DNA of 64,000 bases, from NCBI RefSeq assembly GCF_012184425.1, contig NZ_VTOW01000002.1:744001-808000 (forward strand), read 5' to 3'. The translations under genes were made by a program, and so were the position numbers. This document shows, piece by piece, positions 46,699 through 55,536 of this stretch (positions are counted from its first letter, which is position 1; each line of letters opens with the position of its first letter). Source of the DNA: Candidatus Manganitrophus noduliformans (lineage in GTDB: Bacteria; Nitrospirota; Nitrospiria; SBBL01; Manganitrophaceae). The notes below the pieces were generated by a model. The model saw only the letters and a list, made by a program, of their open reading frames with translations. It did not search any database and was not told the origin of the DNA.

Positions 46699-47382
46699 CT
46701 ACGGAGTAAAGTTGTACTCAATCGTAGAGAGAAGATCGACCTTTCCGGATGCGATCATACTGAACTCTTCTTGAACGAAGATCGTCACAATATCCTCATG
46801 ACGAAGCGGAACCGGAATTTCCTTCTCCACCCCCGCCGTCAGATCGGTCGAATTTAAAACAAGCTCGTCATTGACAAAGACCTTCGCGATAATATTTTCC
46901 GGCAACCCCTTTTGTACTTCTTCCGTTCCCGCCGCAATCATCGACTCAGGCGCGTTATGGGTGACGCGGATCGATCCTTTTATCGTTCCAGGCTGGTTCG
47001 GAAGCACCACTTTCAAATCCAGCGTCACCGCGCCTTTCATCGATGCGACGGGAGCGAGAAAATCAGTCGGCATTTTATCCGTCGTTTCCAGATTTCCTTT
47101 GAACCGAATGACGCCGTTTTCCATCTCCAAACGGGCTTCCGCTTTGGCGCTCCGGTCCGCTCCGGCTTGATCGGAACTGGCGGCCTCAAGAAGCTGCGGA
47201 AGAGACGCGAAATCGGGGAGGGTGGCCTTTTCTGTTTTTCCCGCTCCACCCGAAAAGTTTTGATTCGCCGTCGCAGAAACCATCCCCAGTTTGGGCTGCG
47301 GAATCACCTTCCAATCGGCCGCTCCCGCGGGATGAGCCGTGCTCATAGCCATAAAACCAATAAGAATAAAGTATTTGATCAT
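46699..47382 (-). CDS. secreted protein of unknown function
   Basis: 227 residues from the ATG at 47382 preceded by GAGGAG. A signal peptide ends STAHPAGAA. The mature protein is beta-rich with a central FKGNLETTDKMPTDFLAP and AVTLDLKVVLPNQPGTIKGSIRVTH, like an immunoglobulin-type domain. No Cys and no aromatic C-terminal barrel signature, so it is probably periplasmic. The SUMF1-like gene lies 66 bases downstream in the same direction. Family not recognised. Confidence 0.7.
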   Translation of the reverse strand: MIKYFILIGFMAMSTAHPAGAADWKVIPQPKLGMVSATANQNFSGGAGKTEKATLPDFASLPQLLEAASSDQAGADRSAKAEARLEMENGVIRFKGNLETTDKMPTDFLAPVASMKGAVTLDLKVVLPNQPGTIKGSIRVTHNAPESMIAAGTEEVQKGLPENIIAKVFVNDELVLNSTDLTAGVEKEIPVPLRHEDIVTIFVQEEFSMIASGKVDLLSTIEYNFTP

Positions 47383-47551
47383 TCCTCTCCTCATAATACT
47401 GTTGCGTTGCGTGTCCTTTATATATAATTCTGGAACGGTTGTCCAGTCGTATCCATCCGACGCGATCGGTTAAAAATTGAACGATTGAACGAAAAAGTGT
47501 GTAATGCTTCGGAAGTGTCTTCGGAGAGGTTGAGAAGATTGGAGACCGATG

Positions 47552-48841
47552 CTATTTTCGTTCGTCGCGGGGAAAGACCTTGATCCAGGGGCTCTTGTCA
47601 GGTTTGCCCAGTTTTTTCAGCCGCTCCGTCAATTCCGCCCCCCAGGCGCCGCTCAAAAGAACCTTCGAAAGCGCAAAAACATCGAGCGACGAGACCTCTT
47701 CCCATCGCCCCGCCTCTTTGATCGCTTTCTCCAAAGCGGGCCGCCCGGGATCATTTCTTCCCGGGAAGCGGACATTTTCATATATCTTCACCCGGACCTT
47801 ATGGGTCTTTGAGAAGAGGATCTCGACCCCCTTTTTCTGCGTATAGGCCAGGAGGGCCTCCTTGACCTTTTCAATCTCTCCTTTGACCCTTACCTCCTCG
47901 ATTTGGAGGGCGGCCAGGCGCTCGACCAGGAAGACCCCCTCTTCATTCATATATTCATTTTTGGGAAGCGACGCGGTCTCATAAAGATGACGGAAGAGGG
48001 GGCAGATCGCGCGATATTCGCACCAACTGCAGAGGGCGCTCTGTTTGACGGGAAATTCGGTGGTCGTTTCGATCTCCTCGATCAAGGCGATCGTCTCCTG
48101 CCGCAACGCTTCCAAATCGTCGGTCGTCCGCCGCGAGCGGATCTCTTGATCGAAGATGAGATAATGCCAAATCAGCTCGACCTCTTTTGTTTCGGGCCAG
48201 AGCCGTTGCACCGCCATTTGATAATACGCGAGCTGCCGGTCCTGATCGAGATCTTGCTGCGTGGGGAAGAATCCTTTTGTTTTGTAGTCGTGAATCCAGA
48301 TCACGCCGTCCTTCGGCTGGCTCAACCGGTCGATGAATCCCTTCATCGCATATCTTCCATCGGGATCGAGATTGAACTGGACCGGATGCTCCAGGCCGAG
48401 CGTTCGTGTCTGATCGAAGGGAGCGTACCGACGATAATAGTCGATCAAGCATTTCTCCCCCAGGGCGCGGTATTCGTCCGGGGTCAGTTCATCGCGGATG
48501 ATCTGAATGTCGCCGTGCCATTCGTTTTCCCAGATTTCGCGATAGTAGGCGAGGAGATCTTCCAAGGACGTTAATTTGCAGAAGCGCAGATCGGTATAAA
48601 GCTTATAGAGCGCCTCGTGAACGCGGGATCCCATGAAGGCCTCGATCCCCTCCAGGGAGGAAGGGACCTGGTCGATGTAGGTAAACTTAAACTTTTGAGG
48701 ACATTGACGGTAGGTCTCAAGCCGGGATGGGGAATAGATCACTGGCGGCCGCTCCATTTTCCAGGCGATCGGTTCCGTCCGATATGCGGTATCGACTGCC
48801 TTCTCTCGGGCCGATTCACCGGGGGTTTTCTTGGCCGACAT
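47552..48841 (-). CDS. PD-(D/E)XK nuclease family protein with probable 4Fe-4S site
   Basis: 429 residues. RecB/Cas4/AddB-type exonuclease domain: YSPSRLETYRQCPQKFKFTYI, GSRVHEALYKLY, GFIDRLSQ (catalytic Asp), IHDYKTKG (D-x-K) and QLAYYQMAV. The Cys before PQKF plus CSWCEYRAIC near 290 give the four-Cys iron-sulphur arrangement of Cas4 and AddB. Stand-alone; no helicase or CRISPR gene nearby. Likely DNA repair or end processing. Confidence 0.87.
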   Translation of the reverse strand: MSAKKTPGESAREKAVDTAYRTEPIAWKMERPPVIYSPSRLETYRQCPQKFKFTYIDQVPSSLEGIEAFMGSRVHEALYKLYTDLRFCKLTSLEDLLAYYREIWENEWHGDIQIIRDELTPDEYRALGEKCLIDYYRRYAPFDQTRTLGLEHPVQFNLDPDGRYAMKGFIDRLSQPKDGVIWIHDYKTKGFFPTQQDLDQDRQLAYYQMAVQRLWPETKEVELIWHYLIFDQEIRSRRTTDDLEALRQETIALIEEIETTTEFPVKQSALCSWCEYRAICPLFRHLYETASLPKNEYMNEEGVFLVERLAALQIEEVRVKGEIEKVKEALLAYTQKKGVEILFSKTHKVRVKIYENVRFPGRNDPGRPALEKAIKEAGRWEEVSSLDVFALSKVLLSGAWGAELTERLKKLGKPDKSPWIKVFPRDERK

Positions 48842-48887
48842 TGTAACCGGGCGGGAAAGAGGAAGTCAAAAGGTATTTGCCCCGTAG

Positions 48888-48908
48888 GGGCGAGGCGCCG
48901 CCTCGCCC
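48888..48908. repeat. GTAGGGGC-type palindrome (GC variant)
   Basis: GGGCGAGGC / GCCTCGCCC 9-bp stem preceded by CCCCGTAG. A related GGGCGACCCGCC unit follows at about 48939. Same GTAGGGGC start as the palindrome at 59254-59280. Non-coding. Confidence 0.55.
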
Positions 48909-49020
48909 TGATTTGCCGTGATAAAGAAGGGCGACCCGCCGGGCCGCTCCTAACCGTAGGGAATCGCCTTTCCGCCCGACTTTACTTTAGCATCGAACCG
49001 GGAATGGACCGGATTGATAA

Positions 49021-49069
49021 ACAAAATGGCACCCACTTGGGCACTGAAGGGTGCCCGGTGGATGCCATT
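49021..49069 (-). terminator. terminator after tRNA-Glu
   Basis: Long stem AATGGCATCCAC against GTGGGTGCCATT with an inner GGCAC/GTGCC hairpin, then TTGTTT on the minus strand, starting 17 bases past the tRNA 3' end. Confidence 0.75.
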
Positions 49070-49085
49070 ATGTTGCTGAAAAGAT

Positions 49086-49161
49086 TGGTGGTCCCAACGG
49101 GGTTCGAACCCGTGTTTTCGGCGTGAGAGGCCAACGTCCTAGGCCACTAGACGATGGGACC
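49086..49161 (-). tRNA. tRNA-Glu (anticodon CUC)
   Basis: Acceptor GGTCCCA/TGGGACC, D-arm with TCGTCTAGTGGCCTAGGAC as in other tRNA-Glu, anticodon loop CTCTCAC (anticodon CTC), T-arm ACGGG-TTCGAAC-CCCGT, discriminator A, and encoded CCA. 76 bases including CCA. Confidence 0.96.
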
Positions 49162-49228
49162 ACTTATTTGGAGCTTTTTTACTTTATAAAAGTCAGGCTG
49201 TCCGCTACGACAGACAGGGAGGGAGGGT

Positions 49229-49537
49229 TTACCCGGCGACCTCCACCTCATACACTAAGCGATCTTCCGCGGAGAACTTCCAGCCGTACCGGCATTCGAA
49301 TTCAATGCTATACCGACCCGATTTGACCGGAACAAATTCAAAATAATGCATCCCGATATCGTTGGTCCGGACGTGCCGCGTCCGCTCATACTCGTCACTA
49401 ATGAGCTTGAGCACCGCAGCATCGAATGTCGGCACATACCGGCTTCCTCGAGTCCGATCTTCCCAGATGCGGATTTTGAACGGCTCTCCGACCTTGGCGT
49501 GGATCTTTTTGATCTCGGTTTGGATTTGCTCCGCCAT
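49229..49537 (-). CDS. small chagasin/inhibitor-I42-like protein
   Basis: 102 residues without signal peptide, so it acts in the cytoplasm if complete. The order is GEPFKIRIWEDRTRGSRYVP, then GMHYFEFVPVKSGRYSIEFE and RYGWKFSAEDRLVYEVEV. This matches the beta-sandwich pattern of chagasin-type cysteine-protease inhibitors, including the F-x-F...G-x-Y-x-I and R-x-W region, but the NPTTG loop is not present. Function as an inhibitor is therefore tentative. Confidence 0.6.
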   Translation of the reverse strand: MAEQIQTEIKKIHAKVGEPFKIRIWEDRTRGSRYVPTFDAAVLKLISDEYERTRHVRTNDIGMHYFEFVPVKSGRYSIEFECRYGWKFSAEDRLVYEVEVAG

Positions 49538-49821
49538 CTTCGTCGTCCAGTCGAATAAACGATTAACTGAGCGGTACTTTAAACGAAATCGCTTTCCTTT
49601 GTCAACGGCTTTTCTCCTGAAGCTTCGAATGGATGTATAAACTCTGCTCAGTCGTTTCCGGCCCTTTTTGTCGGGATGCGCAGAAAGTCGGCACTCTTAC
49701 ACATCCAGATTCCGTCGTTCCCAAAAAACCTCAAAAGAAGCGCTCCTTGACATGGCCCTCTTCTTGCTTTTCCATTGTTCTATAATTTTATGTCCAGACA
49801 CTGTAGCGAAAGGAATGCAGA

Positions 49822-50433
49822 ATGAGAAAAAGTGCTTTGTTCCTACTTTTGCTTTTGCTTTGCGCAGCACCGTCGTTTGCGCAAATGGAGGACCGGGGAG
49901 GACCGGGTGATTTCGGCGCCCCTCCCGGAACCGATTCAGACCCGTTCGGCACCCCGCCGCGGACGGCTCCGGATCCGGGAGATCGAGGCGGTTTGGATCC
50001 CTGTCCTCCCGGATCAACGGCGCCCGATATCAATCCAGGCGACCGAGGCGGGCTGGGAGAGCCGGGGACACCGGGCGACCGCCAGCTCGAACAACGCGAA
50101 TTGCCGCCGGGAAGCGTTCCTCCGAACCCGCCCGGAAGTGTCCCGTCCGACCCTCCAGGAAGTCTTCCCTCCAACCCGCCGGGGAGCATTCCTCCAAACC
50201 CGCAAGGGAGTGTGCCCGGAGATCAGGGAGGGAGCTTCGGTCAGCCGGACCCCGGAAATCAGGATCAATTCGGCCAAGACCAGTTTGGAATGACCGATTG
50301 TCCTCCGGGAACCGATCGAGGAGGTGGGTTGGACCAGCGTGGCGGATTGAGTGAACCGCCGAGTCAGGATGTTCCGGGGTCTGAACGAGAGACCCCGCCC
50401 CCGCTTCTTCCTCCTGCGGGCGGAATCCAGTAG
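49822..50433 (+). CDS. secreted Pro/Gly-rich repeat protein
   Basis: 203 residues with a clear signal peptide (MRKSALFLLLLLLCAAPSFA). The mature part is low complexity: DRGG/GDRGGL units, then five copies of an eight-residue PPGS-x-P-x-N/D unit (about residues 97-135), and a Gln/Gly-rich stretch. AAAGGA precedes the ATG, and TATAAT at 49781-49786 may be its -10. Probably surface exposed or cell-wall associated. The 284 bases before it hold no other gene. Confidence 0.7.
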   Translation: MRKSALFLLLLLLCAAPSFAQMEDRGGPGDFGAPPGTDSDPFGTPPRTAPDPGDRGGLDPCPPGSTAPDINPGDRGGLGEPGTPGDRQLEQRELPPGSVPPNPPGSVPSDPPGSLPSNPPGSIPPNPQGSVPGDQGGSFGQPDPGNQDQFGQDQFGMTDCPPGTDRGGGLDQRGGLSEPPSQDVPGSERETPPPLLPPAGGIQ

Positions 50434-50443
50434 ACCCTAAATA

Positions 50444-50517
50444 CGTGAGGCGTCGGAGGTAGGTCAGAAGATCTTAAAAATCTTCTACCCCCCAAGCCTG
50501 CCACCCGACGCCTCACG
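50444..50517. promoter_or_regulatory. long two-part stem-loop between convergent genes
   Basis: CGTGAGGCGTCGG pairs exactly with CCGACGCCTCACG (13 bp). An inner hairpin AGAAGAT/ATCTTCT sits in the loop. Located between the ends of two convergent genes, so it probably ends both transcripts, though neither side has a clean T-run. Confidence 0.6.
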
Positions 50518-50525
50518 CTTTCGTA

Positions 50526-51143
50526 TTACCTGTCCGAGACCGCTTCGATAGGCGCCTGTGGGAGAAGATTCCGATCGGACTGGGGACGAAGCCATCCCTC
50601 GACGATGAAGAGCTCTCCGCCGGCCTTTCGATTCTCCACCCGATTTGTGGCCGGGTTGTAAGCCAATTGGCCTCTTCCCGTCGGCGAGAAATTCTGTTCG
50701 ACGAATTCGATATGATCATCGGCCACCCGCGTGATAATCGCGACATGGCCGTAGGGCCCTCCCTGGAAAGTGAGAATGTCGTCCGGCCTCGGCGCCACCA
50801 GTCCGCCGTTCTCGAAGGCGTCGAGCTCTTTTTTATCGGCGGTCTTGAAAAAGGTGTTGGCATTGCCGTTCCAACGTTTCCCCATCCTCCCTTCCCGAGT
50901 CTCGATTCCCTTCACCAGATGATAGAAGCGCCGGACATATTCCACGCACTGATATTGTAATCCGTAGGTCGCCCGGCCGCCGCAGCTCTCGTCGGGAGTC
51001 ATGATATTCGATCGGGCGGGGACGCCGGCATGGGTGGCAAGAGTGGCCCCGCAGGGAGCGATTTCCATGCTCCCGCCGGTGGACGCCGTTCCCGCCGTCA
51101 GAATAACCAGGGTGGAGAAGATCAAGATCGAGCGCTTCATCAT
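50526..51143 (-). CDS. secreted CHAP-domain amidase/peptidase
   Basis: 205 residues from the ATG at 51143 with GGAGG six bases upstream. A signal peptide (MMKRSILIFSTLVILTAGTAST) is followed by a CHAP domain: catalytic Cys in YGLQYQCVEYVRRFY, His in GPYGHVAIITRV, and acidic/Asn residue in FVEQNFS. CHAP enzymes cut peptidoglycan peptide cross-links or glycyl bonds. Likely role in cell-wall remodelling. Confidence 0.88.
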   Translation of the reverse strand: MMKRSILIFSTLVILTAGTASTGGSMEIAPCGATLATHAGVPARSNIMTPDESCGGRATYGLQYQCVEYVRRFYHLVKGIETREGRMGKRWNGNANTFFKTADKKELDAFENGGLVAPRPDDILTFQGGPYGHVAIITRVADDHIEFVEQNFSPTGRGQLAYNPATNRVENRKAGGELFIVEGWLRPQSDRNLLPQAPIEAVSDR

Positions 51144-51282
51144 AATGTTCCTCCGAATATAAGGTTCTCGGAACATTAAAAAAGAAGCGTCGAAATATTG
51201 CAACGGGAAAGGATGCCGTAGGGGAATAATTTCCGGAAATTAAGGAGCGGCGAGAAGGGGTCTAGGGTGGTTTCCCAATCGG

Positions 51283-51615
51283 TCAGGAGGGCTGCCGGGG
51301 GCGCATCATGAGGAAGTTGACGGCGATGAAACCTCCCATCGCCCCTCCTGTCGCCGCGCCGATCAATCCCTGCTCGGGACCGGCGATCAGGAGGGCCAGC
51401 ACCCCCCCCAACAACGCGCCGACGACGATGAAAAGGAAGAAGCGCCGGCCGCCGAGCCGCCAGACGACCATGCCGATGAGGGCGCCGATCGTGGCGGCGA
51501 GGATAATCCAGAACGGTCCGCCGATGAACGATCCGATCAGCCCCCCGGTGACGCCGGTGACCAGCATTCCGGGGAAGGAAGTATGAAGCGTATTTAAAAC
51601 GGTCTTGGCCGACAT
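51283..51615 (-). CDS. small glycine-rich membrane protein
   Basis: 110 residues, three to four membrane helices with repeated Gly motifs (GVTGGLIGSFIGG, GALIGMV, GALLGGVLALL, GAATGGAMGGF). Glycine-zipper packing suggests oligomerisation. It lies 32 bases after the acyltransferase gene in the same direction. No known function. Confidence 0.65.
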   Translation of the reverse strand: MSAKTVLNTLHTSFPGMLVTGVTGGLIGSFIGGPFWIILAATIGALIGMVVWRLGGRRFFLFIVVGALLGGVLALLIAGPEQGLIGAATGGAMGGFIAVNFLMMRPRQPS

Positions 51616-51647
51616 AGGCGCAGGTTATCAAATCTATCGGGGATGAG

Positions 51648-52355
51648 TCAATTTGTTTTTACGGAGATCGACGCAGTCCGATCGACTCCGAAATGACCCT
51701 CCGAAACGGCGGCCATTTCGTTGAGCCGCTTCTCGACTTCCAGACGGGATTCCTCCAGCTCCTGGCGGCGCGACTCCCTTGAAACCGCCATGGGGGTGTC
51801 CGACCAAACGGTCACCCGCGAGAAAGGAAAAACCAACGCAAGCTTGCACCAGCTCTTTTGAAAAAGATGTTGCCGCGATCCCCATGAGCGAATCTTGATG
51901 ATCGGGTAGCCGGTCTTTCGGGCGAGGAGGATGATCCCCGGCTTGGCGACCCGCCCCGGCGGGCGAGGGCCGTCGCAGACGATGATCCCGACCGCTTTTT
52001 CTTTGATCACGAAGTCGGTCAGCAGACCGAGCGCCTCTTTTCCCCCTTTGGAGCTGGAACCCCGCAGGACGGTGAAGCCGAATTTTTCGATCAGATACGC
52101 GGCGAGCGCCCCGTCTTTGCTTTGGCTGACGATCGTCGCGATTTTCCGTCTTTTGGCGAACGAGATCAGAAAATAGAAATTGAACAGCATATCCTGATGC
52201 CACCAGGTCAGCAGGACCGGCCGGTCCTCATTCAGACAATCGAGGAGAGGGCCCTTCACCTCCACCCGGCAAGTCCAGCGGTAGAGATGGACGAAGAACC
52301 AGGCGAAGCAATAAGCCAGGCGGAAAAGGATTTTCTCAAGAAACGATTTTGGCAC
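51648..52355 (-). CDS. DUF374 / lysophospholipid acyltransferase-like protein
   Basis: 235 residues, GTG start at 52355 with GGGAG six bases upstream. Conserved blocks of the DUF374 branch of the LPLAT family: LLTWWHQDML (H-x4-D-like site), SQSKDG, RGSSSKGGKEAL and VCDGPRPPGR. One N-terminal membrane helix (about 8-24). Expected to acylate a lipid, probably lipid A or a phospholipid precursor, at the inner membrane. Confidence 0.85.
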   Translation of the reverse strand: MPKSFLEKILFRLAYCFAWFFVHLYRWTCRVEVKGPLLDCLNEDRPVLLTWWHQDMLFNFYFLISFAKRRKIATIVSQSKDGALAAYLIEKFGFTVLRGSSSKGGKEALGLLTDFVIKEKAVGIIVCDGPRPPGRVAKPGIILLARKTGYPIIKIRSWGSRQHLFQKSWCKLALVFPFSRVTVWSDTPMAVSRESRRQELEESRLEVEKRLNEMAAVSEGHFGVDRTASISVKTN

Positions 52356-52448
52356 GAAGACTCCCGGATTTTGTTCAATCGCCGTGTCATTCTACAAGAT
52401 CAATGCAAAGAACTCAAACAAGATTGCGCTTTGCCCCTTACCCTCCCT

Positions 52449-54527
52449 TCATTGAAATCCCCTCAGCCGGAGGCTGTTCCAAATCACCAGCAAGCTGCTG
52501 ACAATCATCGCCAAAGCCGCAAAGATCGGCTGGAGCAGCCCCGTCATGGCCAACCCGACGCCGATGATGTTGTAGAAAAAGGCCCAGAAGAGATTCTGCT
52601 TGATCGTTCGGGAGGCCCGTCTTGTAAATCGGACCAGCCAGGCGATTTTTCGAAGATCGGTCCGGACCAGGCTGACGTCGGCGGTTTCTTTCGCAACATC
52701 GCTCCCCGATCCGATGGCGACGCCGATGTCGGCCTCGGCAAGGGCGGCGGCATCGTTGATTCCATCTCCGACCATCGCGACGGCCGCTCCTCTTTTTTTC
52801 ACCCGGCCGATCTCTTCGCATTTTTCATGGGGGAGCCGCTCGGCATGGATGGCGCATCCGGGCAGATGTTTTCCGATCTCTTCGGACGCCGGTTTTTGAT
52901 CCCCGCTCAACAGGTGGAGAGAAAGTCCTTCCTGCTGGAGAAGAGAAACCGCCTCCGATGCCTCCGTCCGAAGACGATCACCAAAAACGAAAGCCCCATG
53001 AACCCTTCCCTCCCATCCGCAAAAGACAAGGCTCTTCCCCGCCGAAGCGGCGCACCGGCTCTCTCCCTCCAGAAGTGAATCGAAGAGAAGGCCATTCTCC
53101 TTCATCCACCGCCGGCTTCCGAGCCAAACCCATTTCCCGTCGCCGTCGATCTTCACCTGGCCCGTCATGCCGAGGCCGGGGTGGTTTTTGAATCCGGCCG
53201 TCGGATAGAGCGGAATCCCTTGCCCCATGCCGGCGACAACAAGCGATCGGGCCAGCAGATGCTCCGACGGCTGCGCCAAGGAGGCGCCGACGGCCAGAAG
53301 CGGCTCCGGACGGACGTTCGCCCACGCGGGAAGGAGAATCGAGAGAAGAACCGGCTTTCCTTCGGTGAGGGTTCCGGTTTTATCGAAGAACATGTTAGAT
53401 ACCTTCGGCAAAACTTCAAAGACCCGGCTCGACCGGATCAAGATTCCCTCCCGGGCCGCCCGGCCGATCCCGACCGAGATCACCATCGGCGTCGCCAACC
53501 CCAGGGCGCAGGGGCATGCGACCAGGAGAACGGCGAGGGCGTTGAAGAGGGCCGCCGATCCGCCGGCCCGCCGCCACCAGAACAAGGCGGTTCCGGCCGC
53601 GCAGAGAAGAACCACCGGAATGAAGAATGAGGAGATCCGATCGGCCAGCCGCGCCATCTCCCCGCGCGCCTGCTGCGCTTTTTCCATCAACAAGATCATC
53701 TGCCTGAAAAGTGATCCGGCCAGCGGGGCGATCGCGCGGATCATCAGAGGGGCCTCTCCATTCAGCGTCGCGGCATAAACCCGGTCTCCCACCTCCTTTT
53801 CGACCGGGCGCGCCTCGCCGGTCAGCATCGACTCATCGACCGGCGCCCCTTCCGCCGCGCCTCCTTCGATCACCTCTCCATCAACCGGGATCTGTTCTCC
53901 CGGACGGACCCGGACGGTCTCTCCCCTTTGGACTTCTTCGGCCGGCTTTCGAATTTCTCTGCCGCCGATCAGAACCGTCGCCGTCAGCGGAGAGAGAGAG
54001 AGGAGCCGCTTGATTCCGTCGGCCGCCTGCGCGCGGGCGGTCGCTTCGAGAAACCGGCCGAGGGTGACCAATACCAGAATCATCGCTCCGGTATCGAAAT
54101 AGACCCTCTCCTCTCCGGCCAGCCATGCGAAGGTCGAGTAGAGGTAAGCCGCGCCGGCCCCCAGGGCGATCAGACTGTCCATCCCGAACGTGAAGGTCTT
54201 TATCTCTTGGAAAAAGCCCCTGAAAAAAGGAACCCCGAGGAGAAACATCAGCGGCGTTGCATGGAGAAAAAGAAGAAGATGAAACGAAGGGACCACTTCT
54301 CGCGGGATCGCTTTTCCGTAGAGGAGAAGACTGAAGGTCATAATGTTCATGGAAAGGAGCGCGCCGAGCGCCAGTCGGGCGAGGAGAAAAGCCGCCTCGC
54401 CCCCCTCCCCCTGCTCGCCGACGATCCGGAAAGCCAGCCGGCAGCCGTAGCAACAAAAGGGGTCGGGATCGGACCGGCCTGAGCGGATCGGAAGCCGGCA
54501 ATGCCGGCAATGGAGCGATCTCTTCAT
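52449..54527 (-). CDS. CcoI/FixI-like copper-translocating P-type ATPase without HMA domain
   Basis: 692 residues from the ATG at 54527. The N-terminal Cys cluster CRHCRLP...FCCYGC is typical of CcoI/FixI, but membrane helices begin directly afterwards, so the usual HMA copper-binding domain is absent. P-type ATPase motifs follow: phosphatase TGEARPVEK, metal-site ACPCALGLA, phosphorylation DKTGTLTEG, and hinge [10 protein letters not shown]. Exports copper for oxidase assembly. The start overlaps the stop of the upstream SafE-like gene (TGATG). Confidence 0.92.
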   Translation of the reverse strand: MKRSLHCRHCRLPIRSGRSDPDPFCCYGCRLAFRIVGEQGEGGEAAFLLARLALGALLSMNIMTFSLLLYGKAIPREVVPSFHLLLFLHATPLMFLLGVPFFRGFFQEIKTFTFGMDSLIALGAGAAYLYSTFAWLAGEERVYFDTGAMILVLVTLGRFLEATARAQAADGIKRLLSLSPLTATVLIGGREIRKPAEEVQRGETVRVRPGEQIPVDGEVIEGGAAEGAPVDESMLTGEARPVEKEVGDRVYAATLNGEAPLMIRAIAPLAGSLFRQMILLMEKAQQARGEMARLADRISSFFIPVVLLCAAGTALFWWRRAGGSAALFNALAVLLVACPCALGLATPMVISVGIGRAAREGILIRSSRVFEVLPKVSNMFFDKTGTLTEGKPVLLSILLPAWANVRPEPLLAVGASLAQPSEHLLARSLVVAGMGQGIPLYPTAGFKNHPGLGMTGQVKIDGDGKWVWLGSRRWMKENGLLFDSLLEGESRCAASAGKSLVFCGWEGRVHGAFVFGDRLRTEASEAVSLLQQEGLSLHLLSGDQKPASEEIGKHLPGCAIHAERLPHEKCEEIGRVKKRGAAVAMVGDGINDAAALAEADIGVAIGSGSDVAKETADVSLVRTDLRKIAWLVRFTRRASRTIKQNLFWAFFYNIIGVGLAMTGLLQPIFAALAMIVSSLLVIWNSLRLRGFQ

Positions 54528-55180
54528 CAAAAACCTCTCTCATGTCCGGCATGCATCGGGATGAATGCCCGCAGCAGCGTGATCACCCCCAGAATCAGGA
54601 GGAAGAGGGTCCCCGCCGAGATGAATCGGGCGCGAACGGCGGGAGAAAAAAGAGAGAGCAGCTTGGCCGAAAAGAGGAGCGCCGGAACGGTTCCCAATCC
54701 AAAGCTGATCATCGTGAAGAGCCCGGCCGAAACCGATCCGGTGCCCGCCGCCTTTGCGGCGAACGCGTAGACCAACGAGCAAGGGAGAAGACCGTGAAAG
54801 ATCCCAAAGCAGAGAGAAGCGGCCCATCCCTCTCTCCCCTTCACCCAACCGAAAAGCGAAGCGAAGATTCCCTCCAGAAACGGGAGCCCCTTCGCAGGGG
54901 AGAAAAAAAGCGCCATCATCGAAATCCAGATAATTGCGATCCCGGTGATCAGCGACAGAAGCCGCTGCGTCCCGAGCAACAAGGTTCCAAACGCCCCGAA
55001 CAGCGCGCCGATGGAGAGATAGGTTCCGATCCGCCCGCCGTGGTAGAGAAGGAGGTGAACCGCCCGGCCGCGAGAAGTCCCCATCCACATACCATGCATC
55101 CCCGCGATGCCGCCGCACATCCCGACGCAGTGAAAAGAGGCGGCCAGGCTGATCAGAAACAATGCCAGGTATTCGATCAC
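54527..55180 (-). CDS. SafE/TauE-type membrane protein of the CcoI cluster
   Basis: 217 residues, GTG start at 55180 with GGGGAG five bases upstream. About six membrane helices. The N-terminal [15 protein letters not shown] is the hallmark of the 'sulfite exporter TauE/SafE family' proteins that accompany CcoI and CcoS. The Cys/Met/His set may bind copper. Coupled to the ATPase gene by a one-base overlap. No ccoS, ccoH or ccoNOP lies in the window. Confidence 0.88.
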   Translation of the reverse strand: MIEYLALFLISLAASFHCVGMCGGIAGMHGMWMGTSRGRAVHLLLYHGGRIGTYLSIGALFGAFGTLLLGTQRLLSLITGIAIIWISMMALFFSPAKGLPFLEGIFASLFGWVKGREGWAASLCFGIFHGLLPCSLVYAFAAKAAGTGSVSAGLFTMISFGLGTVPALLFSAKLLSLFSPAVRARFISAGTLFLLILGVITLLRAFIPMHAGHERGF

Positions 55181-55391
55181 TTTTTCTCCCCGTAGAGCAC
55201 CGCCTGCGCAATCGTTTGCGAAGAGGATGAAGGCGCTTTCCGGCCCGCCGGGCCGATTCCTCTTGAACCTTGCTCTTTGCGCGGAGGATCAAAGTCGGAG
55301 AACGGTCTCCCGATCCGCCGAACGGATGACCGTATGTATGAAACGCAACTTTCGTACCGCCCTTTCTTGAGCACGTGTCATCGGGGAGGGA
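55181..55391. other. gene-poor spacer
   Basis: No convincing gene. A 65-codon minus-strand frame (55177-55374) ends just inside the SafE-like start but has no domain, hydrophobic segment or good ribosome site. Upstream control of both neighbours probably lies here. Confidence 0.5.
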
Positions 55392-55420
55392 TTGAATAAA
55401 AAAAACACCTATGCTACGAT
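55392..55420 (+). promoter_or_regulatory. candidate sigma-70 promoter of the GGDEF gene
   Basis: TTGAAT (55392-55397), 17-bp A-rich spacer, TACGAT (55415-55420), about 115 bases before the chosen start codon. Confidence 0.55.
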
Positions 55421-55536
55421 CTGCCTGGACGTTTTAAGAAGTGGTGGTGCCTGTACTTCCTCGGTTTTCCCCTGCATTTTTCGCTCTTGGCTTCTCCTCG
55501 GTACGTCAGCTTGATTACATTTCCAGGATTCCGCCG

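Noticed and set aside
49747..49786. TTGACA and TATAAT before the Pro/Gly-rich gene
   Set aside because: The spacing is 28 bp, too long for a sigma-70 promoter; only the TATAAT is kept as a possible -10.
55177..55374. 65-codon minus-strand frame before the SafE-like gene
   Set aside because: No ribosome site, domain or hydrophobic segment; low-complexity Ser/Arg composition.
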